Position numbers and translations under genes: made by a program
Shown here: in pieces, positions 32,186 to 40,118 of the stretch
How positions within the stretch are numbered: position 1 is the stretch's first letter
Layout: the number at the start of each line of letters is the position of its first letter
Notes under the pieces: generated by a model
What the model saw: only the letters and a program-made list of their open reading frames with translations
What the model was told of the DNA's origin: nothing
The model's database searches: none
DNA from: Lewinella sp. IMCC34183
Lineage (GTDB): Bacteria > Bacteroidota > Bacteroidia > Chitinophagales > Saprospiraceae
Direction: 5' to 3'
DNA: 64,000 bases
Assembly: GCF_003390915.1 (NCBI RefSeq)
Contig: NZ_QMEM01000009.1
Location: forward strand, 86,133-150,132

Positions 32186-32509
32186 ATGCAAGGGCAACGG
32201 CTACAACAAATTAACGACACGAAACTGAACGAGTTGCTGGCTCATTCCGGTCTCATTGTGCTGCTCATTACCTCTACTTGGGACGGACATGGCATCATCA
32301 TGCGTACTATCCTGGAGGGTATCTCCAACCAGTATACCAAGGTTCTTTTCGGCGTTTCCGATGTAGAGGACTCGCCAAGAATATGTAAGGTCTTTAACGT
32401 CACCAATCCGCCGGGCCTGTTGCTGGTCAAGGATGGTGAGCTCATCGAGCGGGCCATGGGTGCCATCGGTGGCAGCGCGATCGTTGAACTCATCGAACGA
32501 AACTCATAG
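32186..32509 (+). CDS. Thioredoxin-fold protein without active-site cysteines
   Basis: A 107-residue protein aligning with thioredoxin along its whole length. The strand LIVLLITSTW leads to W32-D-G-H-G36 where thioredoxin has WCGPC. Then come SNQYTKVLFGVSDVEDSPRICKVFNV, the cis-proline loop NPPGLLLVKDGELIERAMG, and a final helix. Both redox cysteines are lost, so it cannot act as a dithiol reductase. A binding or scaffold role is more likely. It lies 14 bases upstream of a single-domain response regulator and is probably cotranslated with it. Confidence 0.8.
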   Translation: MQGQRLQQINDTKLNELLAHSGLIVLLITSTWDGHGIIMRTILEGISNQYTKVLFGVSDVEDSPRICKVFNVTNPPGLLLVKDGELIERAMGAIGGSAIVELIERNS

Positions 32510-32523
32510 CTAAATCACACCAC

Positions 32524-33057
32524 GTGAGCGACGAAATCTTTAAGGTATTCATTCTGGAAGACATGCCTGTCGACCTGGAACTGGTTAAGCGGCAGGTCCG
32601 CAAGTTCAACCCCAGCGTTCTTTTCGCTGTCGCGCGTCACCGGGCGGAGTTCCAGGAGAAGGTGGTCGTTTTTCAGCCCGACATCGTCCTTTCGGATTAC
32701 AATTTACCGGACATGAATGGCCTGGAGGCTCTCGTCCACGTGCGGGAACACCTGGATAGCACACCGTTTGTCTTCATCACGGGGATTCTGAATGACGAGG
32801 AAAAGGTAGCGGAAGCAATCCTCAATGGAGCTTCGGGTTACTTGCTCAAGGAAAACCTTCGGAACCTGCCGGAGCTGCTGGAAACCGTAGTTCAGCAAAA
32901 CCAACAGGCCATGGCCCAGAGGGAGAACGAGTGGGAACGTCGGAGGAACAACCAGATCAAGCTCCGCAAGAGTATCGCCATGCTGCGGCAGATCAACTTC
33001 CCGGGCAGCGACGAAATCGCACTCACCCTGCAGGAGGTCGCCGACGAACTGGGCTGA
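32524..33057 (+). CDS. Single-domain response regulator with C-terminal helical tail
   Basis: A 177-residue protein starting with GTG. The receiver domain occupies 1-125, with acidic residues E12 and D13, phospho-acceptor D58 (DIVLSDYNLPDMNG), T86 (FITG) and K109 (YLLKEN), all consistent with active phosphotransfer. A charged helical segment of about 50 residues follows (QQNQQAMAQRENEWERRRNN...). No DNA-binding or enzymatic output domain is seen. It probably works through protein contact, possibly with the thioredoxin-fold protein encoded 14 bases upstream. No kinase is adjacent. Confidence 0.9.
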   Translation: MSDEIFKVFILEDMPVDLELVKRQVRKFNPSVLFAVARHRAEFQEKVVVFQPDIVLSDYNLPDMNGLEALVHVREHLDSTPFVFITGILNDEEKVAEAILNGASGYLLKENLRNLPELLETVVQQNQQAMAQRENEWERRRNNQIKLRKSIAMLRQINFPGSDEIALTLQEVADELG

Positions 33058-33096
33058 CCCGCGGCAACGGGATAGTCAGAGAGGCGAAAAAGCTAA

Positions 33097-33633
33097 CTAG
33101 TTAGCCGTCACCGGGACTTCCGCCCCGGCAATTACTCCTACCCCATCACCCTCTTCCGGAGCCGGGGGGTTCACGCTGGACTTCACGATGTCTTCGACCA
33201 TCCGGTTGTACTCGAGCATGTGATTGATGAAGACCAGAAAGTTGTCGATATCCCCTACCGGCGTCTCCAGCTCTTCCTGATTCATCTTTTTCTTAAACTC
33301 GTAGAAAACCTTGAAGCCATCGAGCATCTTCTGGATCTTCGCAGATAACTGCGCGATCTCTTCGACTGAGGCGGACGGCAAACCACCGGACTTACCGGCG
33401 CGACTTTTGCCCCCGCTGATGTAATCGAGTTTAAGGTCAACAATCACCAAGTCCTCCAGGGGGACCTCGAAATAGTTGGCCATCTCATTGATCAGGGCCA
33501 GGCGGGGCTCCACATTCTTTGTTTCGTAGGCGGCGATATTGCTCCGCTTAACTCCTAAATCGTCCGCTAACTGCTGCTGGGAAAGCTTGCGTTGCTTTCG
33601 CAAAAATTTGATGTTACTGGAGAGGTAGTTCAA
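33097..33633 (-). CDS. XRE-family helix-turn-helix regulator
   Basis: A 178-residue protein. The N-terminal HTH_3 domain (about 6-60) reads IKFLRKQRKLSQQQLADDLGVKRSNIAAYETKNVEPRLALINEMANYF. A Gly/Ser linker is followed by a helical region (about 90-155), probably for oligomerisation, and a Pro/Gly/Val-rich tail. It converges on the response regulator gene. Its target is unknown. The downstream plus-strand envelope cassette is divergent from it, so it could regulate that. Confidence 0.88.
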   Translation of the reverse strand: MNYLSSNIKFLRKQRKLSQQQLADDLGVKRSNIAAYETKNVEPRLALINEMANYFEVPLEDLVIVDLKLDYISGGKSRAGKSGGLPSASVEEIAQLSAKIQKMLDGFKVFYEFKKKMNQEELETPVGDIDNFLVFINHMLEYNRMVEDIVKSSVNPPAPEEGDGVGVIAGAEVPVTAN

Positions 33634-33879
33634 CTGACTAAATTATGTGGTTAACCATGTTCTGGTCAAATATAGGGTAAAATTGTAAGTTTCCTTCACA
33701 ATCGGGACGTTTGATAATATCAAACACTAAATCAACGCTGGCATTTACCGCTAGTTGCCCCTTAAGAAGATCTGATTACACAATTTACGTCCGCTTCACG
33801 GCACAATGAACATCCAGGGGGGGACCAACGATATATTGTAGAGTACCGTATTGGGCTCGATATTAAAATTATCCATCAG
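33634..33879. other. Divergent intergenic region before the envelope cassette
   Basis: 246 bases, AT-rich (GTTTGATAATATCAAACACTAAATCAACG includes the dyad GTTTGATA-A-TATCAAAC). That palindrome near 33710-33726 is a plausible operator for the divergent XRE regulator. No gene was seen. Confidence 0.45.
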
Positions 33880-34392
33880 ATGAGAAACAAGAATAGTTCC
33901 GGAAAAGGATGGTCTTTGGGCTTCGGCCTGCTTGCAGGTATCGCCGTTGGCTACTACCTGAACTCGAACGAGGGTCGCTCCATGCAGCGCAAGGCTCGGG
34001 CCCAGTTTGACGAATACGGCAACCAGATCAACGAATATGGTCAGCGCGTATCTACCAAGGCCAACCAGCTGGTAGACGAAGCCAAGGTTAAAGGACAGGA
34101 GATCCTGGACCAGGCCAAGGCCAAAACGAACGACCTTACCACCCAAGCTAAAGTAAAGACCGACGAACTTACTTCCCAGGCTAAAGTTAAGCTTGAGGAA
34201 GGCAAGAAGTGGGCCGATAAGCAAGCCGAGGCAGCCCGCACGAACATCGACAAGGCGACCACGGATGCCAACCAAGCCGCTCACTCCACCGTTGACTCGG
34301 CCGAGAGCAGCTTCAACCGCGGCGTGAACAAGGCCGAGCGTAAGATGGACGAAAATCGCGAGAAGATCGATCGTACCACCGAGAAGAGCTAG
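33880..34392 (+). CDS. YtxH-like protein with long helical repeat tail
   Basis: A 170-residue protein. One N-terminal membrane segment (GWSLGFGLLAGIAVGYYLNSNEGRSMQRKARAQF) matches the YtxH pattern of a Gly-rich helix followed by a basic motif. The rest is a long amphipathic helix of near 11-residue repeats (QAKVKTDELTSQAKVKLEEG...), similar to LEA/apolipoprotein-like stress proteins. It is first of four plus-strand genes that look like an envelope or desiccation/osmotic-stress cassette. A strong hairpin follows it. Confidence 0.78.
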   Translation: MRNKNSSGKGWSLGFGLLAGIAVGYYLNSNEGRSMQRKARAQFDEYGNQINEYGQRVSTKANQLVDEAKVKGQEILDQAKAKTNDLTTQAKVKTDELTSQAKVKLEEGKKWADKQAEAARTNIDKATTDANQAAHSTVDSAESSFNRGVNKAERKMDENREKIDRTTEKS

Positions 34393-34423
34393 ACCTTTTT
34401 ACGGCACAACAGTCACATCTAAT

Positions 34424-34460
34424 GACGGCCATGCAATGTCACCATCTTTGCATGGCCGTC
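34424..34460 (+). terminator. Hairpin between the YtxH-like and YqjE-like genes
   Basis: A perfect 13-bp stem (GACGGCCATGCAA, 34424-34436, with 34448-34460) and an 11-base loop that includes CATCTTTG. There is no T tract. It may attenuate transcription into the downstream genes or protect the upstream transcript's 3' end. Confidence 0.65.
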
Positions 34461-34478
34461 GGCATTTAATTACACACT

Positions 34479-34847
34479 ATGCAGGCCAAAGAAGAACTTC
34501 TGGAACAGCTGGGCGAGAGTTACGGGTACGTAAATCGTTTGGTAGAGAAGAAGATCGAGTACTTTAAACTGAATCTCGCCGAAACCTCCGCTACTACCAT
34601 CTCCGGTATCATTACCGCCGTGGTACTGGCAATCATTGGCCTGATCACCCTCATCCTTTTATTGATTACTGCGGGCTTTGCGCTGGCGGTTGCCTTCGAC
34701 AGTTTCGTCTACGGATTTGGCCTGCTAGCCCTGATCTTCGTGATCATCTTTGTCCTTGTCCTGGCCCTCAAAAAGCCGCTCATCACCAACCCGGTGGTCA
34801 GCAAGGTGATTTCCAAGTTTTTCGAGCACGACGGTAAAGAAGTATAA
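34479..34847 (+). CDS. Phage-holin-superfamily III / YqjE-like membrane protein
   Basis: A 122-residue protein. An N-terminal amphipathic helix (LLEQLGESYGYVNRLVEKKIEYFKLNLAE) precedes two membrane helices (ISGIITAVVLAIIGLITLILLLITAGFAL and FVYGFGLLALIFVIIFVLVLAL). A short charged C-terminus includes VVSKVISKFF. This architecture is that of the YqjE/Actinobacterial holin-X group, which despite its name is mostly encoded on chromosomes beside YtxH- and YqjD-like genes. Its function is unknown, probably envelope stress. It lies 4 bases before the next gene. Confidence 0.8.
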   Translation: MQAKEELLEQLGESYGYVNRLVEKKIEYFKLNLAETSATTISGIITAVVLAIIGLITLILLLITAGFALAVAFDSFVYGFGLLALIFVIIFVLVLALKKPLITNPVVSKVISKFFEHDGKEV

Positions 34848-34851
34848 GCAC

Positions 34852-35301
34852 ATGATCCGCAAAGCAAAAATCACCACCCTAGCCGAGTTGAAGAAGCGCA
34901 AGAAACAGGTGCGGATGGAATCCGAACTCGCCAAACGGGAGTTCGCCCACTCGATCGGTACTACCCGTAACAACACCACCCAGTTCTTGCTCAAGAAGGT
35001 GGCCGCCCCCGTGGGTGGTGGCATCCTTGGGCTGATGCTGCTCAACAGCATCTTTTCTTCTTCCAAATCGAAGATCCCCGTCATCAAGGAAACCAAGGTG
35101 ATCCACGAGTATCCCGACGGAAAACCATACGTACCGGGCAAGCATCGCTCCAGGGGCCGCAGCCGCATCAAGCGGATCACGTCCCTGATCGGCGGCTTGC
35201 GGGTGGCCATGCCCATCATACAGGCCGTGATCGGCGCGATCACCGCACACCGGGCCAACGAAGCCGCGCAAACCGCTAAACACGCCGCCGCTCGGAAATA
35301 G
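34852..35301 (+). CDS. Basic protein of unknown function in the envelope cassette
   Basis: A 149-residue, strongly basic protein. A charged N-terminal helix (TTLAELKKRKKQVRMESELAKREFAHS) is followed by a glycine-rich hydrophobic segment (APVGGGILGLMLLNSIF), a basic linker rich in KHRSRGRSRIKR, and a C-terminal amphipathic helix ending AHRANEAAQTAKHAAARK. The position and layout recall YqjK-like partners of YqjE. No family was recognised firmly. It starts 4 bases after the YqjE-like gene, so translation is likely coupled. Confidence 0.7.
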   Translation: MIRKAKITTLAELKKRKKQVRMESELAKREFAHSIGTTRNNTTQFLLKKVAAPVGGGILGLMLLNSIFSSSKSKIPVIKETKVIHEYPDGKPYVPGKHRSRGRSRIKRITSLIGGLRVAMPIIQAVIGAITAHRANEAAQTAKHAAARK

Positions 35302-35323
35302 GTCCGTCACCCGGCCTGCTCCC

Positions 35324-35710
35324 ATGAACAACCTGATTTTTTCGCTGTCGTCGGTACTCGGCGTACCGGTTTATTCTACTAAGGGAGTAGCCATTGCGGT
35401 AGTATACGATCTTGTGTGTAACAAGGATACGGGTCGCATCACCTACTTCATTTTATGCTCGGACGCTCCCAGACCGGACAATGCCCCGGCGGATTTGGAG
35501 TACTTCGCCATCCATCACTCCTACCTTTATTTCGCGGGAGGTGAGCGGCGGCAGCTTACCTTCTCACCGAAGCTGGGCAACGAAGAACAGAGCTACTTCA
35601 TCGAACTGCCCGAGCAGTACGAGGACATTGAAGTACAGACGCTGACGGACTTCAGCGCCTACCTGTACCTCAATACCCACACGGCCGGGCACCGAAGCGA
35701 CAACGACTGA
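35324..35710 (+). CDS. PRC-barrel domain protein
   Basis: A 128-residue protein. SSVLGVPVYSTKGVAIAVVYDLVCNKDTGRITYFILC is a typical PRC-barrel opening (a beta barrel of about 80 residues used in RimM and photosynthetic reaction centre subunit H). It is followed by an acidic C-terminal region. Stand-alone PRC-barrel proteins are common in osmotic-stress loci, fitting the three upstream genes. Its role is likely binding rather than catalysis. Confidence 0.8.
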   Translation: MNNLIFSLSSVLGVPVYSTKGVAIAVVYDLVCNKDTGRITYFILCSDAPRPDNAPADLEYFAIHHSYLYFAGGERRQLTFSPKLGNEEQSYFIELPEQYEDIEVQTLTDFSAYLYLNTHTAGHRSDND

Positions 35711-35746
35711 ACGAAACTCGCCGCACCCGCGGTCCCGCCCCACCTC

Positions 35747-36853
35747 CTACGCTCCTGCCTTCTCCACTTCCCGGTCTCCCTCGGAAGCAGACAGTAACGG
35801 GCGAAGCGCGTAGGCCGCCGGTAATATCCACATCAGGAGTCCCGCCGGAGCCAAAACCATCGGCGACTCGAACCAGGACCCGAACGAAAGTACCGTAAGG
35901 ATGACCACGGTTGAAAACGGCAGCGAGAACGCCAGTACGTTCAACCCGAGGTCCAGGTCGAAAACGCGCTCGCCCGCCTCACCCCGCAACGCCTCTACGG
36001 CCGACATATGGGCAAAGGGCCAGAAGCTGACCGCGCACTGCGCGAAGATCACCGCGAGCAGTCCCAGAGGTCCGGTGAGGCCTAGGCCATAGATCAGCAA
36101 ACCACTCAGAAAAAACGCCAGGCCGGACCGGAAGCAAAGTACCCGCAGGATGAGGGAAACCTCTCCCCGCTGAAACCGTACCGCCATACCGATGAACAGC
36201 AGGACCAGTGGCGTCATGAGACTGGCCAACCGGGCAATGGTGCTTTCCAGAAAGACGGGCAGGCTGCTCAGGTCAACGCCGAACGACAGCATTAGGACCG
36301 CTAGTACGATGACCAGGTTGACCGGCTCCTGAAGCAGGGCTACGCCGAGGTCCTTGAGCTTACCGTTTCGCTCGGGCGCGACCTGGTCGGCACCGCGCCG
36401 GGCGTAGTACCAGTTCATGGCCACGAGGTAGAGAATGATCAGGACAAAGACCTTGTTGCCGACGTCGGCGAGTGCCGCCAGCGCAAGGGGAGTATCACCG
36501 AGGTACTCCAGAATGAAGGGAAAGACGCTCAGGCCCGGGGCGAGGGAGGGTACCAGCAGCATCATCGTGCGCCAGCCGGGGGTGTCCGCCTCGAAGCCGA
36601 GCCGCGGAAGCGCCCAACCGGTAATGAAGTAGAGCGCCCCGTTGAGCAGCAGCGCCAGCAGGGGAAGCAGGAGCATGCTGCCGGAGATCTCGATCTTGAG
36701 CAGGGCAACGAAAATGGTCGCGGGAAGAATAACGCTAAGGATGAGCACCTTGACGCCGGCGAGTTCCTGCTTGCCGCTGATCTTGCGCTGCAGCAGGTAA
36801 CCGGCCAGAATCAAGAGAAGGAACGCTAAGGTCTTTTGGAGGGCTGGGTTCAT
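35747..36853 (-). CDS. AEC-family transporter (auxin efflux carrier type)
   Basis: A 368-residue inner-membrane carrier with about ten helices, beginning MNPALQKTLAFLLLILAGYLLQRK. The two five-helix halves are separated by a cytosolic loop near residues 165-185. Conserved AEC features include VILPATIFVALLKIEI and LVLLFIGMAVRFQRGEV. Members move organic anions such as malate or auxin-like acids. The start is the ATG at 36853. Upstream extension would cross the terminator of the neighbouring gene. It is a separate unit from the sus operon. Confidence 0.87.
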   Translation of the reverse strand: MNPALQKTLAFLLLILAGYLLQRKISGKQELAGVKVLILSVILPATIFVALLKIEISGSMLLLPLLALLLNGALYFITGWALPRLGFEADTPGWRTMMLLVPSLAPGLSVFPFILEYLGDTPLALAALADVGNKVFVLIILYLVAMNWYYARRGADQVAPERNGKLKDLGVALLQEPVNLVIVLAVLMLSFGVDLSSLPVFLESTIARLASLMTPLVLLFIGMAVRFQRGEVSLILRVLCFRSGLAFFLSGLLIYGLGLTGPLGLLAVIFAQCAVSFWPFAHMSAVEALRGEAGERVFDLDLGLNVLAFSLPFSTVVILTVLSFGSWFESPMVLAPAGLLMWILPAAYALRPLLSASEGDREVEKAGA

Positions 36854-36883
36854 CGGGAGAAATCGTGTTGAAGGGACGGACAA

Positions 36884-36922
36884 CGAAAAAAGCTCCGGAA
36901 CCCGTAGGGCGGGTTCCGGAGC
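36884..36922 (-). terminator. Strong terminator of the sus/aminotransferase operon
   Basis: A perfect 13-bp stem (GCTCCGGAACCCG, 36892-36904, with 36910-36922) and 5-base loop, followed on the minus strand by six T. It lies 14 bases after the aminotransferase stop and closes the susC-susD operon. Confidence 0.92.
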
Positions 36923-36935
36923 GGCCATAGAGATA

Positions 36936-38114
36936 TTACACCAAAACTTGTCGTAGGGCGGAGAGGAACATGTCCACTTCCTCGGGTTTACCTACGCTCA
37001 CGCGGCAGTAGTTCTTCCCGTGAATGTCGAAGGAGCGGACGCCGATGCCCCGGTCAAACATCTGCTCCAGGAAGGGGCCGCCTTCCATCTCGATCGGGAA
37101 CAGGACGAAACTGGTATGCGAGGGCACGTAGCTGAGCCCCATGGCCGTGAGCCCGGCGTAAACCTGTTCGCGGAAGTCTGCCGTCTGCTTCCGGCTGGCT
37201 TCCTGAAACTCCGTATCGTGCATGCTGGCCATGGCGCCCTCGAGGGAGGTCTTGCAGAGGCCCATGTTACCGCGGCTGATCTCCTCGACCTTCGCGATGG
37301 TTTCGGGCAGGGCCACGCCATAGCCTACCCGCAGGCCGGCCATTCCGTGGATCTTGGAGAAGGTGCGCGCCACGATCACGTTGTTGCCCTCGGTGATGAG
37401 GGGGACCATGGTCTTCGTTTTGTAGTTGGGGAGGAATTCCAGGTAGGCCTCATCGACGAATACGGGCACCGTACCGGAGACGTCCCGGCAGAAGGACTTC
37501 AACGCCTCGCTGTCGGTGAGGGTACCGGTAGGATTATTGGGGTTGCAGACGTAGATCAGCTTCGTTTGTCCGTTGATCGCCGCCTTCATGGCGGGCAGGT
37601 CGTGGGCCCAATCGTCGGTGACCTTTACTTTGTTCCACTCGCCGCCCATGCCGGTGGCGACCTTGATGAGGGACATGTAAGCCGGGTCGGCGGCTACCAC
37701 ATTACCCCCCTCGAGGAAGTGTACGATGGCCATCTTTTCCAGCACGTCGCTCGAGCCGGGCGCCAGCATGATGTATTCCTCGGGTACGCCTTCGAACTCC
37801 GCGATCATTCGCTTGAGCTCGGCCGCGGCCTCGTGCTGGTAGCGGTTGCCGGCGCTGGCGCTGGCGGCTACCGCCTCGATACACTTCGGCGAGGGGCCGT
37901 AGGGGTTTTCGTTGGCAAGCATGCGGGCCTTCAGCTCCGGCCGCTTGGCCAGGTGCCGCTCCCACTCGAGCTGGGGCAGGTACTCACTGAAGGAGTTCAC
38001 GGTAGTGACGGCCGGGCGGGCGTACAGACCGGCGGTGGGCAGGGCGGCCAGCCCGGCACCGGTGAGCGCGGCGCGACGAAGCCATTGCCGGCGGGTGGAA
38101 GTAAGTGAAGTCAT
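36936..38114 (-). CDS. Tat-exported PLP-dependent aminotransferase (HisC-like fold)
   Basis: A 392-residue fold-type I aminotransferase of the histidinol-phosphate family. The N-terminus has a twin-arginine signal: STRRQWLRRAALTGAGLAALPTAG. Catalytic features are intact: NPNNPTG (191-197), D221 (VFVDEAY) and the PLP lysine K254 (TFSKIHGMAGLRVGY). Tat export implies that the enzyme folds with PLP in the cytosol and works in the periplasm. It is the last gene after susC, susD and a small lipoprotein, so its amino substrate is plausibly what that system imports. It is unlikely to be the biosynthetic HisC. Confidence 0.88.
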   Translation of the reverse strand: MTSLTSTRRQWLRRAALTGAGLAALPTAGLYARPAVTTVNSFSEYLPQLEWERHLAKRPELKARMLANENPYGPSPKCIEAVAASASAGNRYQHEAAAELKRMIAEFEGVPEEYIMLAPGSSDVLEKMAIVHFLEGGNVVAADPAYMSLIKVATGMGGEWNKVKVTDDWAHDLPAMKAAINGQTKLIYVCNPNNPTGTLTDSEALKSFCRDVSGTVPVFVDEAYLEFLPNYKTKTMVPLITEGNNVIVARTFSKIHGMAGLRVGYGVALPETIAKVEEISRGNMGLCKTSLEGAMASMHDTEFQEASRKQTADFREQVYAGLTAMGLSYVPSHTSFVLFPIEMEGGPFLEQMFDRGIGVRSFDIHGKNYCRVSVGKPEEVDMFLSALRQVLV

Positions 38115-38159
38115 GGTGTAGGAATTGAGGAAAAATTTGGGAAGACTGGCACGGAGGTG

Positions 38160-38549
38160 CTAGAGGTTTGAGAGGATGCGGAAGGCCTTGCCGCCGTAGG
38201 TGCCGGCCCACTCCAGGCGGGTCACGCCCTCCAGGTCGTCTACGGGCAGCGAAAGCTCGACGGTGCCGTCGGTACCGGTGACCACGGTCGTAAGCAGGTC
38301 CTGGGTCTGGCTGTAGATAGCCAGTTCCAGGTCGGGCACCGGCGTAGCGATGATACCGACATTATAATCTAGGATGCCATCCTTGTCGAGTTCCGTGAAG
38401 GTGCCCGTGAAGGCCACCGTACCGGAGGGCGCATCGGCAACCCGGACGATATCCGCTTTGACGGGTGAGGCTTCTACGGTGTAGGCCATCTCGTCGTCGA
38501 GGCAAGCCGTCAGCAGGAAGAGGGGAAGCATGGCGAGTAGGTATTTCAT
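38160..38549 (-). CDS. Small lipoprotein of the sus operon
   Basis: A 129-residue lipoprotein with signal MKYLLAMLPLFLLTAC (Cys16). The mature part is predicted beta-rich with acidic residues and resembles an Ig-like or surface-glycan-binding accessory module (VAFTGTFTELDKDGILDY, GTDGTVELSLPVDDLEGVTRLEW). I recognise no family. The start is the ATG at 38549, 34 bases after susD. The upstream frame extension overlaps susD. It probably sits on the outer membrane with SusD and helps capture the substrate. Confidence 0.78.
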   Translation of the reverse strand: MKYLLAMLPLFLLTACLDDEMAYTVEASPVKADIVRVADAPSGTVAFTGTFTELDKDGILDYNVGIIATPVPDLELAIYSQTQDLLTTVVTGTDGTVELSLPVDDLEGVTRLEWAGTYGGKAFRILSNL

Positions 38550-38583
38550 GGGGGAGTAGTGTTGGCGTTGGGAAATGGGCGGG

Positions 38584-40074
38584 TTATTCGGCCCACCAGA
38601 GAGGAGTGAGCTTGGTGTCCGGGCCGCCGTTGAGGGATACGCCGGCCGTGACGTTGGCACCGTTGAGGCTGTATTCGGATTCTGGGTAGCGCAGACGGGT
38701 GGGCACCTTGCCCTCGTTCTCCATCACGGCACGGGGATCGGGGGCCGGCAGCACGGGGTAGCCGGTGCGCCGGTACTCGGTCCAGGCCTCTACCCCCTGG
38801 GGGAAGAGAGCTTTCCATTTCTCGGTCATGAGTGTCTCCTTGCTCACGCCGCGGCCGGCGATGTAGTTGTCGGGCATACTCAGCCCGTACTGCTCGAAGC
38901 TGGCCCGGATGCCGGCGTCCAGATAGTCGCCCGCCCCGGCCATGCCGGTGTAATCCCCGTCAAGGGCGGCCTCGGCCAGGATGAAGTTGAGCTCGGCAAA
39001 GGTCAGCAGGGGGATGATCTGCGTCTCGCCCATGAAGTAGCTGCCCGGACGGCTCGCAGTAGTGTAGTAGGCGACTGCGTCGCCCTCCGGCAATCCGTTC
39101 GGGGCGCCGGCGTACTTCCCCGCGAAATTGCCGGCCAGGGCAGGCTCGGCGTACACCTCCAGCCGGGGGTCGGTGGGGTTCCCGTTGCCGTCGGTCATCG
39201 CCGCGACCAGGGTGGTACTGATCGACCAGTCCTCGCGGCCATCGATCACCATCGCCTCGTACCAGGCATTACTGTTCTCCCCGCTCTGCCGGACGGCCGG
39301 ATGGAAGAAGGCAGCCTCCGCGTTGGAGGTGATCACGGGGTACTGCGTGGGGTTATCCATGATCTCGGCGAAGATCGCGCGGCTCTCGGCGGGGACCTGC
39401 GCGGCCTGGCGGTTCGCCAGCCGCAGCCGCAGGCTGTTGGCAAATCGCTTCCACATCATGATGTCACCGTCGAAGAGGATGTCCTTGTCGATGGCGGGGC
39501 CGGCCGGGTCCAGTTGCTCGCTGGCGGCCTTCAGGTTGGCCAGCATGCCGGCGTACACCTCGGCCTGGCTGTCGTAGACCGGGGCCAGGTTGCCCGCCGT
39601 GGAGCCTTTCAGGGCCTGGGTGTACGGGATGGCCCCCCAGGTGTCGGTCACCACCGAGAAGACGTACTCCCGCATGATGATGGCCGCCGCCTCGAAGTTG
39701 GGATTGTAGTACTGCCCGTCGGCGGCACCGGTGAGGTTAATGACCGTTTGCAGGTTGACCAGGCTTTCGGTGTAGAAGCCGTCCCAGGTGCCGGCGCGCA
39801 GCGTGGCGGCCGGGTTGTAGGTGTCGCCTTCGTTCACGTACTGGTTGCGGGCGAAGTACTGCATCCACAGCATGCCGCCGTCGAGATTGAGGCGCTCGTT
39901 GCGGGTATTGTGGCCATGGAGCCGCTGCACCGCCTCGCGGATGGCCAGCGGAAACAGGGTGGCCGGCGGCACGAGCTCGGGTTCGTTGGGGTTAGCGTTC
40001 AGCTCCTCGAATCCCTCGTCGCAGGAAGCGGCGGTCAGGAACAGCAGGAAAGGCAGGAGTATATGGAGTTTCAT
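38584..40074 (-). CDS. susD: SusD/RagB-family substrate-binding lipoprotein
   Basis: A 496-residue outer-membrane lipoprotein (signal MKLHILLPFLLFLTAASC, Cys18). The mature N-terminus DEGFEELNANPNEPELVPP and TPR-like helices (WDGFYTESLVNLQTVINL, EAAAIIMREYVFSVVTDTWGAIPYTQAL) match the SusD-like_2 subgroup. The C-terminal part contains LLTFAELNFILAEAAL and EKWKALFPQGVEAWTEYRRTGYP. It forms the lid of a SusC pore and binds the nutrient. No glycoside hydrolase is in the operon. Co-encoded genes suggest a substrate other than a polysaccharide. Confidence 0.95.
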   Translation of the reverse strand: MKLHILLPFLLFLTAASCDEGFEELNANPNEPELVPPATLFPLAIREAVQRLHGHNTRNERLNLDGGMLWMQYFARNQYVNEGDTYNPAATLRAGTWDGFYTESLVNLQTVINLTGAADGQYYNPNFEAAAIIMREYVFSVVTDTWGAIPYTQALKGSTAGNLAPVYDSQAEVYAGMLANLKAASEQLDPAGPAIDKDILFDGDIMMWKRFANSLRLRLANRQAAQVPAESRAIFAEIMDNPTQYPVITSNAEAAFFHPAVRQSGENSNAWYEAMVIDGREDWSISTTLVAAMTDGNGNPTDPRLEVYAEPALAGNFAGKYAGAPNGLPEGDAVAYYTTASRPGSYFMGETQIIPLLTFAELNFILAEAALDGDYTGMAGAGDYLDAGIRASFEQYGLSMPDNYIAGRGVSKETLMTEKWKALFPQGVEAWTEYRRTGYPVLPAPDPRAVMENEGKVPTRLRYPESEYSLNGANVTAGVSLNGGPDTKLTPLWWAE

Positions 40075-40118
40075 GGTTGGAGTGTTTTGGGCGGGAACGC
40101 AGGTGCGGGGGGCGCGCG

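Noticed and set aside
34479..34847. The holin-like protein as a sign of a prophage
   Set aside because: YqjE-like proteins share this family name, and the neighbours are stress proteins. No other phage gene is in the window.
36936..38114. Naming the aminotransferase hisC
   Set aside because: It carries a twin-arginine export signal and sits in a sus operon. Similarity to the HisC fold alone does not support a histidine biosynthesis role.
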